Counted from the first letter of the stretch, positions 1 through 7,335 are shown. The stretch: DNA of 15,979 nt from Actinomycetes bacterium (GCA_023450335.1 JAEXHA010000076.1:1-15979); one strand, 5' to 3'. Notes: generated from the sequence alone by a model not told the origin. Made by a program: numbers and translations.

Positions 1-2
1 CG

Positions 3-1013
3 GCTGGACCGCTCACCCTCATGCAGGTGCGTGACGCGTGGGCCGAGGTCCTCAACCGCCTCGAGCCGGTCAGCCGCTCGTCATGGATGATCGCCAGCGC
101 CGCGCGGCCGGTCGCCTACACCGGCGACGACGTGCTGACGCTGTCGTTCCAGAGCCAGGCAGACGTCGCGGCGTTCAAGAAGCTCAACGCCGGCAAGGGC
201 CCGAGCGAAGATCTGCGCGGTGCGATCCAGTCGGTGCTCGGCGTGCGGGTCAAGTACATCGCGCGCCACGACGCCGAACCGGCGCCCGCACCGCCCGGGT
301 CGCTTCCCGCCGCGCCGGCCGGCGACCAGCCCAGCCCGCCGCACCCAGAGGAGCCCTCCTCAGGGCCGAGACCCTCGCACGACGACACGGCCGCCGGTCG
401 CCCCGGTGGCGGCAGCGCACCCGCCCACATCGCTCCCGCGCCCGAATCCGCGGACACCGCACCAGGATCCGCGAGCGCCGCACCGGGATCCGCGCCCAGC
501 GCGCAGGCGAACGCGAGCACCGCACCGGCGAACGCAGCCTCGGCTTCCTCGCAGGCGGCGCCCCCGCGACCGCATGCCGCACCGCCTACCTCGCCGCACC
601 AACGCCCGGCCCCGTCCGCGGCGGCTGCCTCGCCCGTGACCGAATGGGCCGTCGCGGTGATCCCCGGCGCCGACACGGCACCGGCCACTCCGGGCCTCGC
701 GGTCGACGACGAGCCTGAAGACGCCGCACCCACACCCCAGCACACCATGACCGCCGTGCGTGACGGGGCGATCGTCGCCGAGCCCGAGCCCGGTCCCTAC
801 GACGACGACGCGCCACCGCCGCCCGAAGACTTCGACGCCCCCGTACCGCCGCGGGCGCCGGTCGTGGTCGAGCGTCCCGCCGCGCGTCCGCCGGTATCCC
901 GCCCCGCGCGCGGCGGCGGCATCGAGCGGGTCGGCGAAGCCGTCGTCCGCCAGATGCTCGGCGCGACATTCCTCCGCGAAGAGCCCTACACACCCCCGAC
1001 GAGGTTCAACTAG
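3..1013 (+). CDS. dnaX: DNA polymerase III subunit gamma/tau, C-terminal part (5' end outside window)
   Basis: This is the 3' part of the clamp-loader subunit gene. The frame stays open to the left edge, so the Met at 21 is internal and the AAA+ ATPase domain lies outside the window. Seen: a folded segment of about 85 residues (from QVRDAWAEVL to VRVKYIARH) resembling the domain before the tau tail, then about 200 residues of Pro/Ala-rich, acidic linker, then a short conserved-looking C-terminus (GEAVVRQMLGATF) like the end of other DnaX proteins. In the family, DnaX assembles the clamp loader and its C-terminal part contacts the polymerase and helicase. The stop (TAG, 1011-1013) is 3 nt before recR, a classic dnaX-recR pairing that supports the call. 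Whether a shorter gamma form is made cannot be judged here. Identity rests on the C-terminal domain plus context. Confidence 0.85.
   Translation, partial: AGPLTLMQVRDAWAEVLNRLEPVSRSSWMIASAARPVAYTGDDVLTLSFQSQADVAAFKKLNAGKGPSEDLRGAIQSVLGVRVKYIARHDAEPAPAPPGSLPAAPAGDQPSPPHPEEPSSGPRPSHDDTAAGRPGGGSAPAHIAPAPESADTAPGSASAAPGSAPSAQANASTAPANAASASSQAAPPRPHAAPPTSPHQRPAPSAAAASPVTEWAVAVIPGADTAPATPGLAVDDEPEDAAPTPQHTMTAVRDGAIVAEPEPGPYDDDAPPPPEDFDAPVPPRAPVVVERPAARPPVSRPARGGGIERVGEAVVRQMLGATFLREEPYTPPTRFN
457..535 (+). repeat. 21-bp-period repeats inside the dnaX linker
   Basis: Two 17-nt copies (457-473 and 478-494, one mismatch) are 21 bp apart. They are followed by two exact copies of GGCGAACGC (506-514 and 527-535), also 21 bp apart. 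The period is seven codons and encodes Ala/Pro/Ser/Gly-rich units such as TAPGSAS. This looks like tandem-duplication growth of a disordered linker. Confidence 0.6.
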
Positions 1014-1016
1014 CCC

Positions 1017-1610
1017 ATGTACGACGGCATCGTCCAGGATCTCATCGACGAGTTCGGGCGCCTTCCGGGCATCGGCCCGAAGTCGGCGCAGCGCATCGCG
1101 TTCCACATCCTGCAGACCCCCACTTTCGACGTGACCCGTCTGTCGCAGCTGCTCGGCGAGCTGCGCGAGCGGGTGCGGTTCTGCGAGGTGTGCGGCAATG
1201 TCTCCGAGCAGGAGCGCTGCGCCATATGCCGCGACCCGCGTCGCGACGAATCGCTCATCTGCGTCGTCGAAGACGCGAAGGACGTCGCCGCGATCGAGCG
1301 CACCCGCGAGTTCCGCGGCCGGTATCACGTGCTCGGCGGGGCCATCAGCCCCATCGCCGGCGTCGGGCCCGATGACCTGCGCATCGCCCAGCTCATGCAG
1401 CGGCTCGCCGACGGCACCGTGCAGGAGGTCATCCTGGCCACCAACCCCAACCTCGAGGGGGAGGCGACGGCGACGTACCTCAGCCGTCTGCTGCACACCC
1501 TCGAAATCCGCGTCACGCGACTGGCGTCGGGGCTTCCCGTCGGCGGCGACCTCGAATACGCAGACGAGGTGACGCTCGGCCGCGCGTTCGAAGGGCGCCG
1601 TAACGTCTGA
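1017..1610 (+). CDS. recR: Recombination mediator protein RecR
   Basis: RecR works with RecO (and RecF) in loading RecA at single-strand gaps during recombinational repair. The product is 197 aa, the usual length for the family (about 200). Seen in order: an N-terminal helix-hairpin-helix (LPGIGPKSAQRIAFH, about 16-30), a four-cysteine zinc finger (Cys56, 59, 68, 71 in CEVC...CAIC), and a Toprim domain from about residue 79 (LICVVEDAKD, with the conserved acidic residues). The end (GLPVGGDLEYADEVTLGRAF) is typical of the family. The ATG is 3 nt after the dnaX stop, with only a weak GAGG upstream at 1001-1004, so translation is probably coupled to dnaX. No ybaB-type gene lies between dnaX and recR. 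Confidence 0.97.
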   Translation: MYDGIVQDLIDEFGRLPGIGPKSAQRIAFHILQTPTFDVTRLSQLLGELRERVRFCEVCGNVSEQERCAICRDPRRDESLICVVEDAKDVAAIERTREFRGRYHVLGGAISPIAGVGPDDLRIAQLMQRLADGTVQEVILATNPNLEGEATATYLSRLLHTLEIRVTRLASGLPVGGDLEYADEVTLGRAFEGRRNV

Positions 1611-2551
1611 TGGCCGCCGTCTCCGGGCGGGCATGGCTGCTCTACGCGGCGATGGCGGTGCTGTGGGGCATCCCATACCTGTTCATCAGCCAAGCCGTCG
1701 AGAGCTACTCGCCGGCCGCCGTGGTCGCCGGTCGCACGCTGCTGGGAGCGGCGGTCCTGCTGCCGATCGCGATCCACCGCCGTGCGTTGCGCCCCGCGCT
1801 GCGGGTGTGGCCGTGGGTGCTCGCGTTCGGTGCCATCGAGATGGCCGGTCCGTTCTTCCTGCTCAGTCATGCCGAGCAGACCATCCCGTCCGGCGCCACG
1901 GGGCTGCTGGTGGCCACCGTCCCGCTGTTCGCCGCGATCATCGCGCTGCTGCGCGGCGACCGGTCCGCGTTCACCCCGCTGCGGGCGCTCGGCCTGCTGA
2001 TCGGTTTCGGCGGCGTCGCGATCACGGTGTCCGGCCCGGGCCTGGGCATCGGCACCGACCCGGCCGCGATGCTCGCCGTCGGCGAGGTGCTGCTGACCGC
2101 CGTCCTCTACGCCATCGCGCCGTTCATCATCGTGACCAAGCTCAAGGGCATCCCGTCGATGGGAACCATAAGCCTCGCGCTGCTGGCGGTCGGCCTCGTA
2201 TATCTGCCCATCGCGCTGGCCACCCAGCACGAGGTACCCACCGTGCGCAGCACCGTGTCACTGGTCGCACTGGGTGTGCTGTGCTCGGCCGTCGCCTTCA
2301 TCGGATTCTTCGCGCTCATCGGCGAGGTCGGGCCGGTGCGGGCGCCGCTGTTCACCTACGTCAACCCCGTCGTCGCGATCGGGCTCGGCGTCGTCATCCT
2401 GGGGGAGCAGCTCACGTCCGGACTGCTGCTGGGCTTCCCCCTCGTCATCGTCGGATGCTGGCTCGCCGCCACCGGAGGCCGGCTGCGCCGTCGGCGCCTG
2501 CCCGAGATGCCCGCCAGCGTGCCACCCACCGAAGCACCTCCCGTCGCGTAA
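1610..2551 (+). CDS. EamA/DMT-family membrane transporter
   Basis: This 313-aa protein is hydrophobic throughout, with about ten predicted membrane segments in two repeated halves, as expected for the drug/metabolite transporter superfamily (two EamA domains). Characteristic stretches are AVLWGIPYLFIS near the N-terminus (about 15-27) and PLFTYVNPVVAIGLGV plus the LGEQLT motif near the end of the second half. The C-terminus is a short basic then Pro-rich cytoplasmic tail. The ATG shares its A with the recR stop (TGATG at 1608-1612), so the gene is translationally coupled to dnaX-recR although a repair role is not expected. Family members export amino acids, nucleosides or other metabolites; the substrate cannot be told from sequence alone. 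Confidence 0.88.
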   Translation: MAAVSGRAWLLYAAMAVLWGIPYLFISQAVESYSPAAVVAGRTLLGAAVLLPIAIHRRALRPALRVWPWVLAFGAIEMAGPFFLLSHAEQTIPSGATGLLVATVPLFAAIIALLRGDRSAFTPLRALGLLIGFGGVAITVSGPGLGIGTDPAAMLAVGEVLLTAVLYAIAPFIIVTKLKGIPSMGTISLALLAVGLVYLPIALATQHEVPTVRSTVSLVALGVLCSAVAFIGFFALIGEVGPVRAPLFTYVNPVVAIGLGVVILGEQLTSGLLLGFPLVIVGCWLAATGGRLRRRRLPEMPASVPPTEAPPVA

Positions 2552-2666
2552 TCCGGCCGCGGCGCGCACCCGAATGGATGCCGGAATTCGGCGCCGGCGG
2601 CCCCGGGGGATGCCGCGGTCGCACGCCCGCCGTCCGAAGGGATGCCCGGGCCCGTATGCCGGTCCG
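2552..2666. other. Convergent intergenic gap
   Basis: There are 115 bp between the EamA gene and thrE, which converge. It holds two copies of the GGATGCCG octamer (2576 and 2608) and a near copy (GGATGCCC at 2640). It also has short GC-rich inverted repeats, none strong enough to call a terminator. Confidence 0.5.
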
Positions 2667-4064
2667 TCAGGGCCGCACGCGCGCGCGGGCGCGCCGCACT
2701 CCGCTCAGTGTCGCGCGCAACGGCTGACCGAGGTAGATACCCAGCGACGCGCCCACGGCCAGCGCGATGCCGACCGTGGCCGCGAATGTCAGCGTCGTGA
2801 AACCGGCCAGCAGCACCGTGGTGTCCTCCCCGGACTCGACGACGCTCAGCAGCCCGCGGAACACCGCGGCACCGGGCACCATCGGCAGGATCGCCGCCGT
2901 CGTGATCGCCACCGACGGCACATGCAGCCGGAAGGCCAGCAGCACCCCGACGAAGCTGCCCAGGAACGCCCCGACGCCGCTGGCTGCCGCCACGTCGAAC
3001 CCCAGCGCCGTCGCCGCGAGGTACCCCGTCCAAGCGACGACGCTCAACAGCAGGCTCACCACGACGATGCGCGAACCGGCGCCGTTGAACACGGCGACGG
3101 CGATGGCGATGATCGCCGCACCGAGGAACTGCAGCGCGAGCGCTCCGAGCGGCAGCGTCTCGCTCGGCGGCGCCATCGGCAGGCCGATCACCTTCGCCGT
3201 CTCGAGTCCGATCAGAATGCCCAGCACGAGGCCGAGCGTGTGGGTGGTCAGTTCGAGGATGCGGCCCATCGCCGTCAGGGCGAACCCGTCGATCGCGTCC
3301 TGCGCCGCGCCCACCACGGTCAGTCCCGCCAGCATCAGCACGATGCCGGACGCGACGATCACCGACGGGCGGATGCCGGCTGCCGGTGGCCACCCGGTCA
3401 GCTGCAGCAGTGGCGACAGGGCGGCCACGATCGTCAGCACGAACCCGCCGGCGATCTGACTGAAGAAGAACGGCACCCGCGCCTTCGACATGCCGTACTG
3501 CGTCAGGGCGGCCAGCCCCGCGCCGATGAACGCGAAGGCGATGCCCAGCCAGTTCACGCCGAACATGACGGCCACGCCCACAGCCAGCAGCGCCTGCGCA
3601 CCGACGACGACGGCGGGGGGATACCGGAACGCCGCCCGCCGAATGGTCCGGTACTGCTCGTACGCGGCATCCACCGGCAGCCCCGTCTGGATGTCGGCGA
3701 CCAGCGCTTGCAGTCGCTGCAGCTTGTCGTGGTCGGGCACCGACCCCCGAACGACGCGCAGCAGCGTGATCGGCCTCGCCGCACCGGCCCGGTGGTGCGC
3801 GGCGGTGATGGCGTTGTAGGTCACCTCGACATGCACGGGCCGGAGGCCATACGCCCCCGCGACCCGCACGATCGTGAGGGCGACCTCGCTCGCCGGTGCC
3901 CCCGCGACCAGCGTCGATTCGCCGATGCGCACCGCCAGATCGAGGATGCGCGCGGCGAGGGCGTCGTCCATGATGGGCAACGCCTCGGTGAACGCATCGG
4001 GGGAGTGCGCCGGGCGGACCATTTCGGTCAGCGAGGCGAAGACCCCGCGGCGACGTGACGCCAT
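2667..4064 (-). CDS. thrE: Threonine/serine exporter, ThrE family
   Basis: The 465-aa product matches the length and layout of Corynebacterium ThrE. It has a soluble N-terminal domain (DUF1212 type; ILDLAVRIGESTLVAGAPASEV at about 40-61, and VEVTYNAITAAHHRAG) followed by about ten membrane segments from residue 150 to the end. ThrE proteins export threonine and serine using the proton gradient. The ATG overlaps the stop of the upstream small gene (TGATG at 4062-4066), so the two are made together. Divergently placed lysC and asd make the aspartate-semialdehyde precursor of threonine, which fits an export or overflow role. The gene converges on the EamA gene over 115 bp. Exact substrate range is inferred from family and context. 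Confidence 0.88.
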   Translation of the reverse strand: MASRRRGVFASLTEMVRPAHSPDAFTEALPIMDDALAARILDLAVRIGESTLVAGAPASEVALTIVRVAGAYGLRPVHVEVTYNAITAAHHRAGAARPITLLRVVRGSVPDHDKLQRLQALVADIQTGLPVDAAYEQYRTIRRAAFRYPPAVVVGAQALLAVGVAVMFGVNWLGIAFAFIGAGLAALTQYGMSKARVPFFFSQIAGGFVLTIVAALSPLLQLTGWPPAAGIRPSVIVASGIVLMLAGLTVVGAAQDAIDGFALTAMGRILELTTHTLGLVLGILIGLETAKVIGLPMAPPSETLPLGALALQFLGAAIIAIAVAVFNGAGSRIVVVSLLLSVVAWTGYLAATALGFDVAAASGVGAFLGSFVGVLLAFRLHVPSVAITTAAILPMVPGAAVFRGLLSVVESGEDTTVLLAGFTTLTFAATVGIALAVGASLGIYLGQPLRATLSGVRRARARVRP

Positions 4065-4453
4065 CAGAGCGGTGCGAACGCGTCGGGGTCGTTGCGCAGC
4101 GTCGTCTCGAGCGCGTGCTCGATGTCCTCGTCCTCGAGCGTGTAGGTCTCGTCGATCCGCTCCTCGGCCTCTTCGCGGCTCTCATCGTCGAGGTCGCGCT
4201 CTTCGAGCACGGCGTTGTCGATGGCGCCGGCGGCCGATTCCAGACCGAAGAACCGATACGACTCGACGACCGCGTCCGAGGGATACACCGGGTCGTTCGC
4301 GTGCATCTCGACGGCGGCGAGCAGCCCGCCGTTCATGACCAGGCCGTGAAAGGTCAGCACGGTCAGCAGCGCCGCGTCTCCGGGGCGCTCGGCGGCGCCG
4401 GGCGACTCCAGGTCGAGGGCGCGGTTCCACACATCATCAGTGAGGGAGCTCAT
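4064..4453 (-). CDS. Small acidic protein, possibly DUF4375 (DMP19-like)
   Basis: This is a 129-aa protein from the ATG at 4453; an in-frame GTG at 4462 would add three residues. It is strongly acidic, especially the C-terminal third (EERDLDDESREEAEERIDE). The core, HGLVMNGGLLAAVEMH followed by YRFFGLESAAGAIDNAV, resembles the DUF4375 pattern of an NGG motif, then a helix, then an alanine-rich segment. DMP19 of Neisseria, a DNA-mimic protein, carries this domain. I recognise the resemblance but cannot confirm membership without a profile search. No signal peptide or membrane segment is seen. It overlaps thrE by one base and is the first gene of a two-gene operon divergent from lysC. A regulatory role toward the exporter or the lysC promoter would be speculation. 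Confidence 0.7.
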   Translation of the reverse strand: MSSLTDDVWNRALDLESPGAAERPGDAALLTVLTFHGLVMNGGLLAAVEMHANDPVYPSDAVVESYRFFGLESAAGAIDNAVLEERDLDDESREEAEERIDETYTLEDEDIEHALETTLRNDPDAFAPL

Positions 4454-4509
4454 GCCCACCACGGTACGCCGTCGCCGTCACATGGGAAGGGTCGGTCCGG
4501 CGCGCTCCC

Positions 4510-4515
4510 TACAAT
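4510..4515 (+). promoter_or_regulatory. Candidate -10 box for lysC (TACAAT)
   Basis: TACAAT is a close match to the sigma-70 -10 consensus in an otherwise GC-rich gap, 73 nt before the GTG of lysC. No convincing -35 is seen 17 nt upstream, which is common in actinobacteria. The predicted transcript would have a leader of about 66 nt. Confidence 0.45.
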
Positions 4516-4545
4516 GGCTGGTGGGGTTGCGGCATCCGCGCACCC

Positions 4546-4565
4546 GCCGGTCGGTCGCGACCGGC
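4546..4565 (+). promoter_or_regulatory. Hairpin in the lysC leader
   Basis: A perfect 7-bp stem (GCCGGTC / GACCGGC) with a 6-nt loop ends 8 nt before the lysC Shine-Dalgarno sequence (GGGAG, 4574-4578). It could influence translation, but no partner structure or terminator is evident, so a role is unproven. Confidence 0.3.
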
Positions 4566-4587
4566 CGTCTCCCGGGAGTTTTGACAC

Positions 4588-5874
4588 GTGGCGCTGATCG
4601 TCCAGAAGTACGGCGGGTCGTCCGTCTCCGACGCCGAGAGCATCAAGCGCGTCGCCAAACGCATCGTCGACGCGCGACGTGCCGGCGACGACGTCGTGGT
4701 GGCCGTCAGCGCGATGGGCGACACGACCGACGAACTGCTCGACCTGGCCGCGCAGGTCTCGCCCATTCCGGCGCCGCGTGAACTCGACCTCCTGCTGTCC
4801 AGCGGTGAGCGCATCTCGATGGCGCTGCTGGCCATGGCGATCCACTCGATGGGCTTCGAAGCGCGCTCGTTCACCGGCATGCAGGCCGGCATGCTCACCA
4901 CCGCCGACCACGGCTCGGCCCGCATCGTCGATGTCACCCCCACGCGTGTGCGCGAGGCGCTCGACGAGGGCGCGATCGTCATCGTCGCCGGATTCCAGGG
5001 TTTCAACACCGACACGCGCGACATCACCACGCTCGGTCGGGGCGGATCCGACACGACGGCCGTGGCGCTGGCCGCCGCGCTCAAGGCCGATGTCTGCGAG
5101 ATCTACAGCGACGTCGACGGCATCTTCACCGCCGACCCGCGCGTGGTGCCGCAGGCCCGCAAGCTGTCCACCGTCGGCGCCGAGGAGATGCTCGAGCTGG
5201 CCGCCAACGGTGCCAAAGTCCTGTACATCCGTGCGGTCGAGTACGCCCGCCGTCACGGCGTCATGATCCACGCCCGCTCGTCGTTCAGCTCGGGCCCCGG
5301 CACGTATGTGCTCGGCCCCGGGATGACGGCGCCGGAGGGCACCAAGGGAGAAGAGATGGAAGAGCCGATCGTCGCGGGTGTCGCGACCGACATGAGCCAG
5401 GCCAAGATCACCGTCATCGGCGTGCCGGATGTGCCCGGCAAGGCCGCGGAGATCTTCAAGATCGTCGCCAAGAGCGGCGCCAACGTCGACATGATCGTGC
5501 AGAACGTGTCGGCGGCGGCGACCGGACGCACCGACATCTCGTTCACCCTGCCCAAGTCCGAGGCCTCCACCGCGCTGCGCGCCCTGGCATCCGAGCAGGG
5601 CGACGTCGGCTTCGAGAGCCTCGTGCACGACGACCAGATCGGCAAGCTGTCGGTCGTGGGCGCGGGCATGCGCTCGCACTCGGGTGTGTCGGCCACGCTG
5701 TTCGAAGCGCTGTCGACCGCCGGCGTGAACATCGAGATGATCTCGACCTCCGAGATCCGCATCTCGGTGGTCGTGCGCGGCGACGACCTGGCCGAAGCGG
5801 CGCGCATCGTCCACACCGCGTACGGTCTGGACGGCGACGTCGAAGCGGTCGTGCACGCCGGCACCGGCCGCTGA
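4588..5874 (+). CDS. lysC: Aspartate kinase (alpha subunit; encodes beta internally)
   Basis: The enzyme phosphorylates L-aspartate, the committed step toward Lys, Thr and Met. The 428-aa product starts with the kinase motif VQKYGGSSV (residues 5-13). GRGGSDTTAVALAAAL lies near 150-165 and the EIYSDVDGIFTADPR segment follows. Two ACT domains fill the C-terminal 170 residues (ATDMSQAKITVIGVPDVPGK; QNVS; TDISFT; STSEIRISV), closely resembling Corynebacterium LysC, in which this region binds Lys and Thr for concerted feedback inhibition. The start is GTG at 4588, supported by GGGAG 9 nt upstream. The gene is followed after 180 bp by asd, in the same direction but probably with its own promoter. 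A hairpin after the stop may partly end transcription. Confidence 0.97.
   Translation: MALIVQKYGGSSVSDAESIKRVAKRIVDARRAGDDVVVAVSAMGDTTDELLDLAAQVSPIPAPRELDLLLSSGERISMALLAMAIHSMGFEARSFTGMQAGMLTTADHGSARIVDVTPTRVREALDEGAIVIVAGFQGFNTDTRDITTLGRGGSDTTAVALAAALKADVCEIYSDVDGIFTADPRVVPQARKLSTVGAEEMLELAANGAKVLYIRAVEYARRHGVMIHARSSFSSGPGTYVLGPGMTAPEGTKGEEMEEPIVAGVATDMSQAKITVIGVPDVPGKAAEIFKIVAKSGANVDMIVQNVSAAATGRTDISFTLPKSEASTALRALASEQGDVGFESLVHDDQIGKLSVVGAGMRSHSGVSATLFEALSTAGVNIEMISTSEIRISVVVRGDDLAEAARIVHTAYGLDGDVEAVVHAGTGR
5356..5874 (+). CDS. lysC: Aspartate kinase beta subunit from an internal in-frame start
   Basis: Inside lysC an ATG at 5356 is preceded by a strong ribosome binding site (AAGGGAG, ending 5 nt before the start). 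Translation from here gives a 172-aa protein holding both ACT domains and no kinase domain, beginning MEEPIVAGVATDMSQAK. Corynebacterium glutamicum makes a beta subunit of the same type and size from its lysC, giving an alpha2beta2 enzyme. The ribosome binding site is seen in the sequence; production of the protein in this organism is inferred. Confidence 0.75.
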   Translation: MEEPIVAGVATDMSQAKITVIGVPDVPGKAAEIFKIVAKSGANVDMIVQNVSAAATGRTDISFTLPKSEASTALRALASEQGDVGFESLVHDDQIGKLSVVGAGMRSHSGVSATLFEALSTAGVNIEMISTSEIRISVVVRGDDLAEAARIVHTAYGLDGDVEAVVHAGTGR

Positions 5875-5893
5875 TCGCGCGGAGAACCTCCTT

Positions 5894-5928
5894 CCGGCGG
5901 CGGGATGCCGGTGGCAGTCAGCCGCCGG
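5894..5928 (+). terminator. Hairpin after lysC, possible terminator or attenuator
   Basis: Arms CCGGCGGC (5894-5901) and GCCGCCGG (5921-5928) pair perfectly over 8 bp, with a 19-nt loop that can form a small inner stem (TGCC/GGCA). It lies 20 nt after the lysC stop. No U-tract follows, as is usual for actinobacterial terminators, so function is uncertain. Confidence 0.45.
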
Positions 5929-5980
5929 TATCGGGCCGTCCGCGTGCGTCACATCGGGGCCTGTGGCACGGCCCGGCCGG

Positions 5981-5986
5981 TAGACT
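5981..5986 (+). promoter_or_regulatory. Candidate -10 box for asd (TAGACT)
   Basis: TAGACT recurs upstream of four genes in this window. Here it is 68 nt before the asd ATG, predicting a leader of about 60 nt. That leader contains a 12-bp perfect palindrome (5997-6008) and the binding site AAGGA at 6041-6045, 9 nt before the start. The -35 region is not recognisable. Confidence 0.5.
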
Positions 5987-6054
5987 CGCGGCATCCGCCC
6001 GCGCGGGCACCGCCACCCCCGCCGCCATCACGACCGCCGTAAGGAATACTCGCT

Positions 6055-7131
6055 ATGACCCGTATCTCTGACTCCGGACTCTCCGTCGCCATCGTCGGCG
6101 CCACCGGCCAGGTGGGGACGGTCATGCGCGAGATTCTGGCGGAGCGTGACTTCCCGATCCGCGAGCTGCGGCTGTTCGCCACGGCCCGCAGCGCCGGCAC
6201 CGCCGTCGAGTTCGCCGGCCAGAGCGTGATCATCGAGGACGTGGCCACCGCCGACCCCGCCGGAGTCGACATCGCCCTGTTCTCTGCCGGTGCGACCGGC
6301 TCGCGCGCGCACGCGCCCCGCTTCGCCGCGGCCGGCGCCGTCGTCATCGACAACTCCAGCGCGTGGCGCATGGACCCTGAGGTGCCGCTGGTGGTCAGCG
6401 AGGTCAACCCGCACGCGACCGAGAACCTGCCCAAGGGCATCATCGCCAACCCCAACTGCACCACGATGGCTGCCATGCCCGTGCTGAAGGCGCTCGACGC
6501 CGAGGCGGGCCTGGAGCGCCTCATCGTCAGCACCTACCAGGCCGTCTCGGGTTCGGGACTGGCGGGAGCCCAGGAGCTGCTCGGCCAGGTCGAGGGCGTC
6601 CTCGCCCAGGGCAACACGCTCGACCTCGTCCACGACGGCAGCGCGGTCGACTTCCCGCAGCCTGAGAAGTATGTGGCACCCATCGCGTTCGACGTCATCC
6701 CGCTGGCGGGCAACCTCGTCGACGATGGGCTGAACGAGACCGACGAGGAGAAGAAGCTCCGCAACGAGAGCCGCAAGATCCTCGAGCTGCCGGACCTGCG
6801 CGTCGCCGGCACCTGCGTGCGCGTTCCCGTCTTCACGGGCCATTCGCTGTCGATCCACGCGGAGTTCGCCCGCGACATCACCCCCGACCGGGCACGCGAC
6901 GTGCTCGCCGACGCTCCCGGCGTCGTCCTCGAAGAGGTGCCGACACCGCTGCACGCCGCCGGCAAGGACCCCAGCTTCGTCGGCCGCATCCGCGCCGACC
7001 AGTCCGCACCCGAAGGCAAGGGGCTCGTGCTGTTCATCAGCAATGACAACCTGCGCAAGGGGGCCGCGCTGAACACGGTGCAGATCGCCGAGGTGGTCGC
7101 GCAGCGCCTCAGTGCGAGCGTCGCCCGCTGA
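6055..7131 (+). CDS. asd: Aspartate-semialdehyde dehydrogenase
   Basis: It reduces aspartyl phosphate, the LysC product, to aspartate semialdehyde with NADPH; this is the branch point to Lys, Thr and Met. The 358-aa protein has the NADP-binding loop VAIVGATGQVG (11-21). The catalytic cysteine is Cys135 in ANPNCTT, the substrate-binding region is STYQAVSGSG (159-168), and the catalytic histidine is His263 in PVFTGHSLSIHAEF. Length is normal for actinobacterial Asd (about 345-360). The ATG has a good binding site (AAGGA, 9 nt upstream). It follows lysC by 180 bp that hold a hairpin and a likely promoter, so asd can probably be expressed apart from lysC. A 73-bp inverted-repeat element begins 10 bp after its stop. 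Confidence 0.97.
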   Translation: MTRISDSGLSVAIVGATGQVGTVMREILAERDFPIRELRLFATARSAGTAVEFAGQSVIIEDVATADPAGVDIALFSAGATGSRAHAPRFAAAGAVVIDNSSAWRMDPEVPLVVSEVNPHATENLPKGIIANPNCTTMAAMPVLKALDAEAGLERLIVSTYQAVSGSGLAGAQELLGQVEGVLAQGNTLDLVHDGSAVDFPQPEKYVAPIAFDVIPLAGNLVDDGLNETDEEKKLRNESRKILELPDLRVAGTCVRVPVFTGHSLSIHAEFARDITPDRARDVLADAPGVVLEEVPTPLHAAGKDPSFVGRIRADQSAPEGKGLVLFISNDNLRKGAALNTVQIAEVVAQRLSASVAR

Positions 7132-7140
7132 CCCCCACGT

Positions 7141-7213
7141 CCGCGAGAGAACAACTGCCGGACGAGAGAACGGGTGTTACCCGTGCCCTCGGCGCGCAGT
7201 TGTTCTCTCGCGG
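7141..7213. repeat. 73-bp nested inverted-repeat element, copy 1 (REP/MITE-like)
   Basis: The ends are a perfect 17-bp inverted repeat: CCGCGAGAGAACAACTG at 7141-7157 and its complement at 7197-7213. The 39-bp centre contains a second hairpin (ACGGGT at 7170-7175, loop GTT, ACCCGT at 7179-7184). The 9-mer CGAGAGAAC appears at 7144, at 7163 and, inverted, at 7202-7210. A second copy of identical length is at 14016-14088 (64 of 73 positions identical by my alignment). It lies between asd and mqo. It may be a repetitive extragenic palindrome, a small non-autonomous mobile element or a strong terminator; no transposase is nearby. Confidence 0.85.
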
Positions 7214-7261
7214 TGAGGGGGCGCGGGCTCGCGGAGGGTGTCGCCGAGTCGCGGAAAGTGC

Positions 7262-7281
7262 TCGCCGGGCAAGATCGGCGA
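7262..7281. repeat. Small inverted repeat upstream of mqo
   Basis: TCGCCG (7262-7267) and CGGCGA (7276-7281) form a 6-bp stem around an 8-nt loop. They are flanked by two similar stretches, GCGGAAAGT at 7251 and GCGAAAGT at 7278. This could be part of a regulatory site, but it is too short to assign. Confidence 0.25.
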
Positions 7282-7303
7282 AAGTTCGCGGATGCCGGGG
7301 GCA

Positions 7304-7320
7304 GCCCCCGGCCAGGGGGC
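7304..7320. promoter_or_regulatory. GC-only hairpin at the -35 position of the mqo promoter
   Basis: GCCCCC (7304-7309), loop GGCCA, GGGGGC (7315-7320) form a perfect 6-bp inverted repeat. It covers where the -35 of the mqo promoter should lie (about 7313-7318). It could be an operator or a terminator for upstream transcription; no U-tract follows. Confidence 0.35.
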
Positions 7321-7335
7321 GGAGGTCTCGACGCC

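Noticed and set aside
360..1676. 438-aa open frame opposite dnaX and recR
   Set aside because: Antisense shadow of recR and the dnaX linker, with no domain or ribosome binding site.
2274..4058. Long open frame opposite thrE (594 aa) rich in Arg, Gln, His and Asp
   Set aside because: It is the antisense shadow of thrE and the end of the EamA gene: low-complexity composition, no recognisable domain, and complete overlap with well-supported genes.
4463..4587. Lysine riboswitch or leader-peptide attenuator upstream of lysC
   Set aside because: The 125-bp gap is too short for a lysine riboswitch, and I see no Lys- or Thr-codon-rich leader peptide. A GTG at 4521 opens a frame that simply overlaps lysC.
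5997..6008. GCCCGCGCGGGC palindrome in the asd leader as an operator
   Set aside because: It is built only of G and C in a GC-rich region and has no spacer, so chance is a sufficient explanation.
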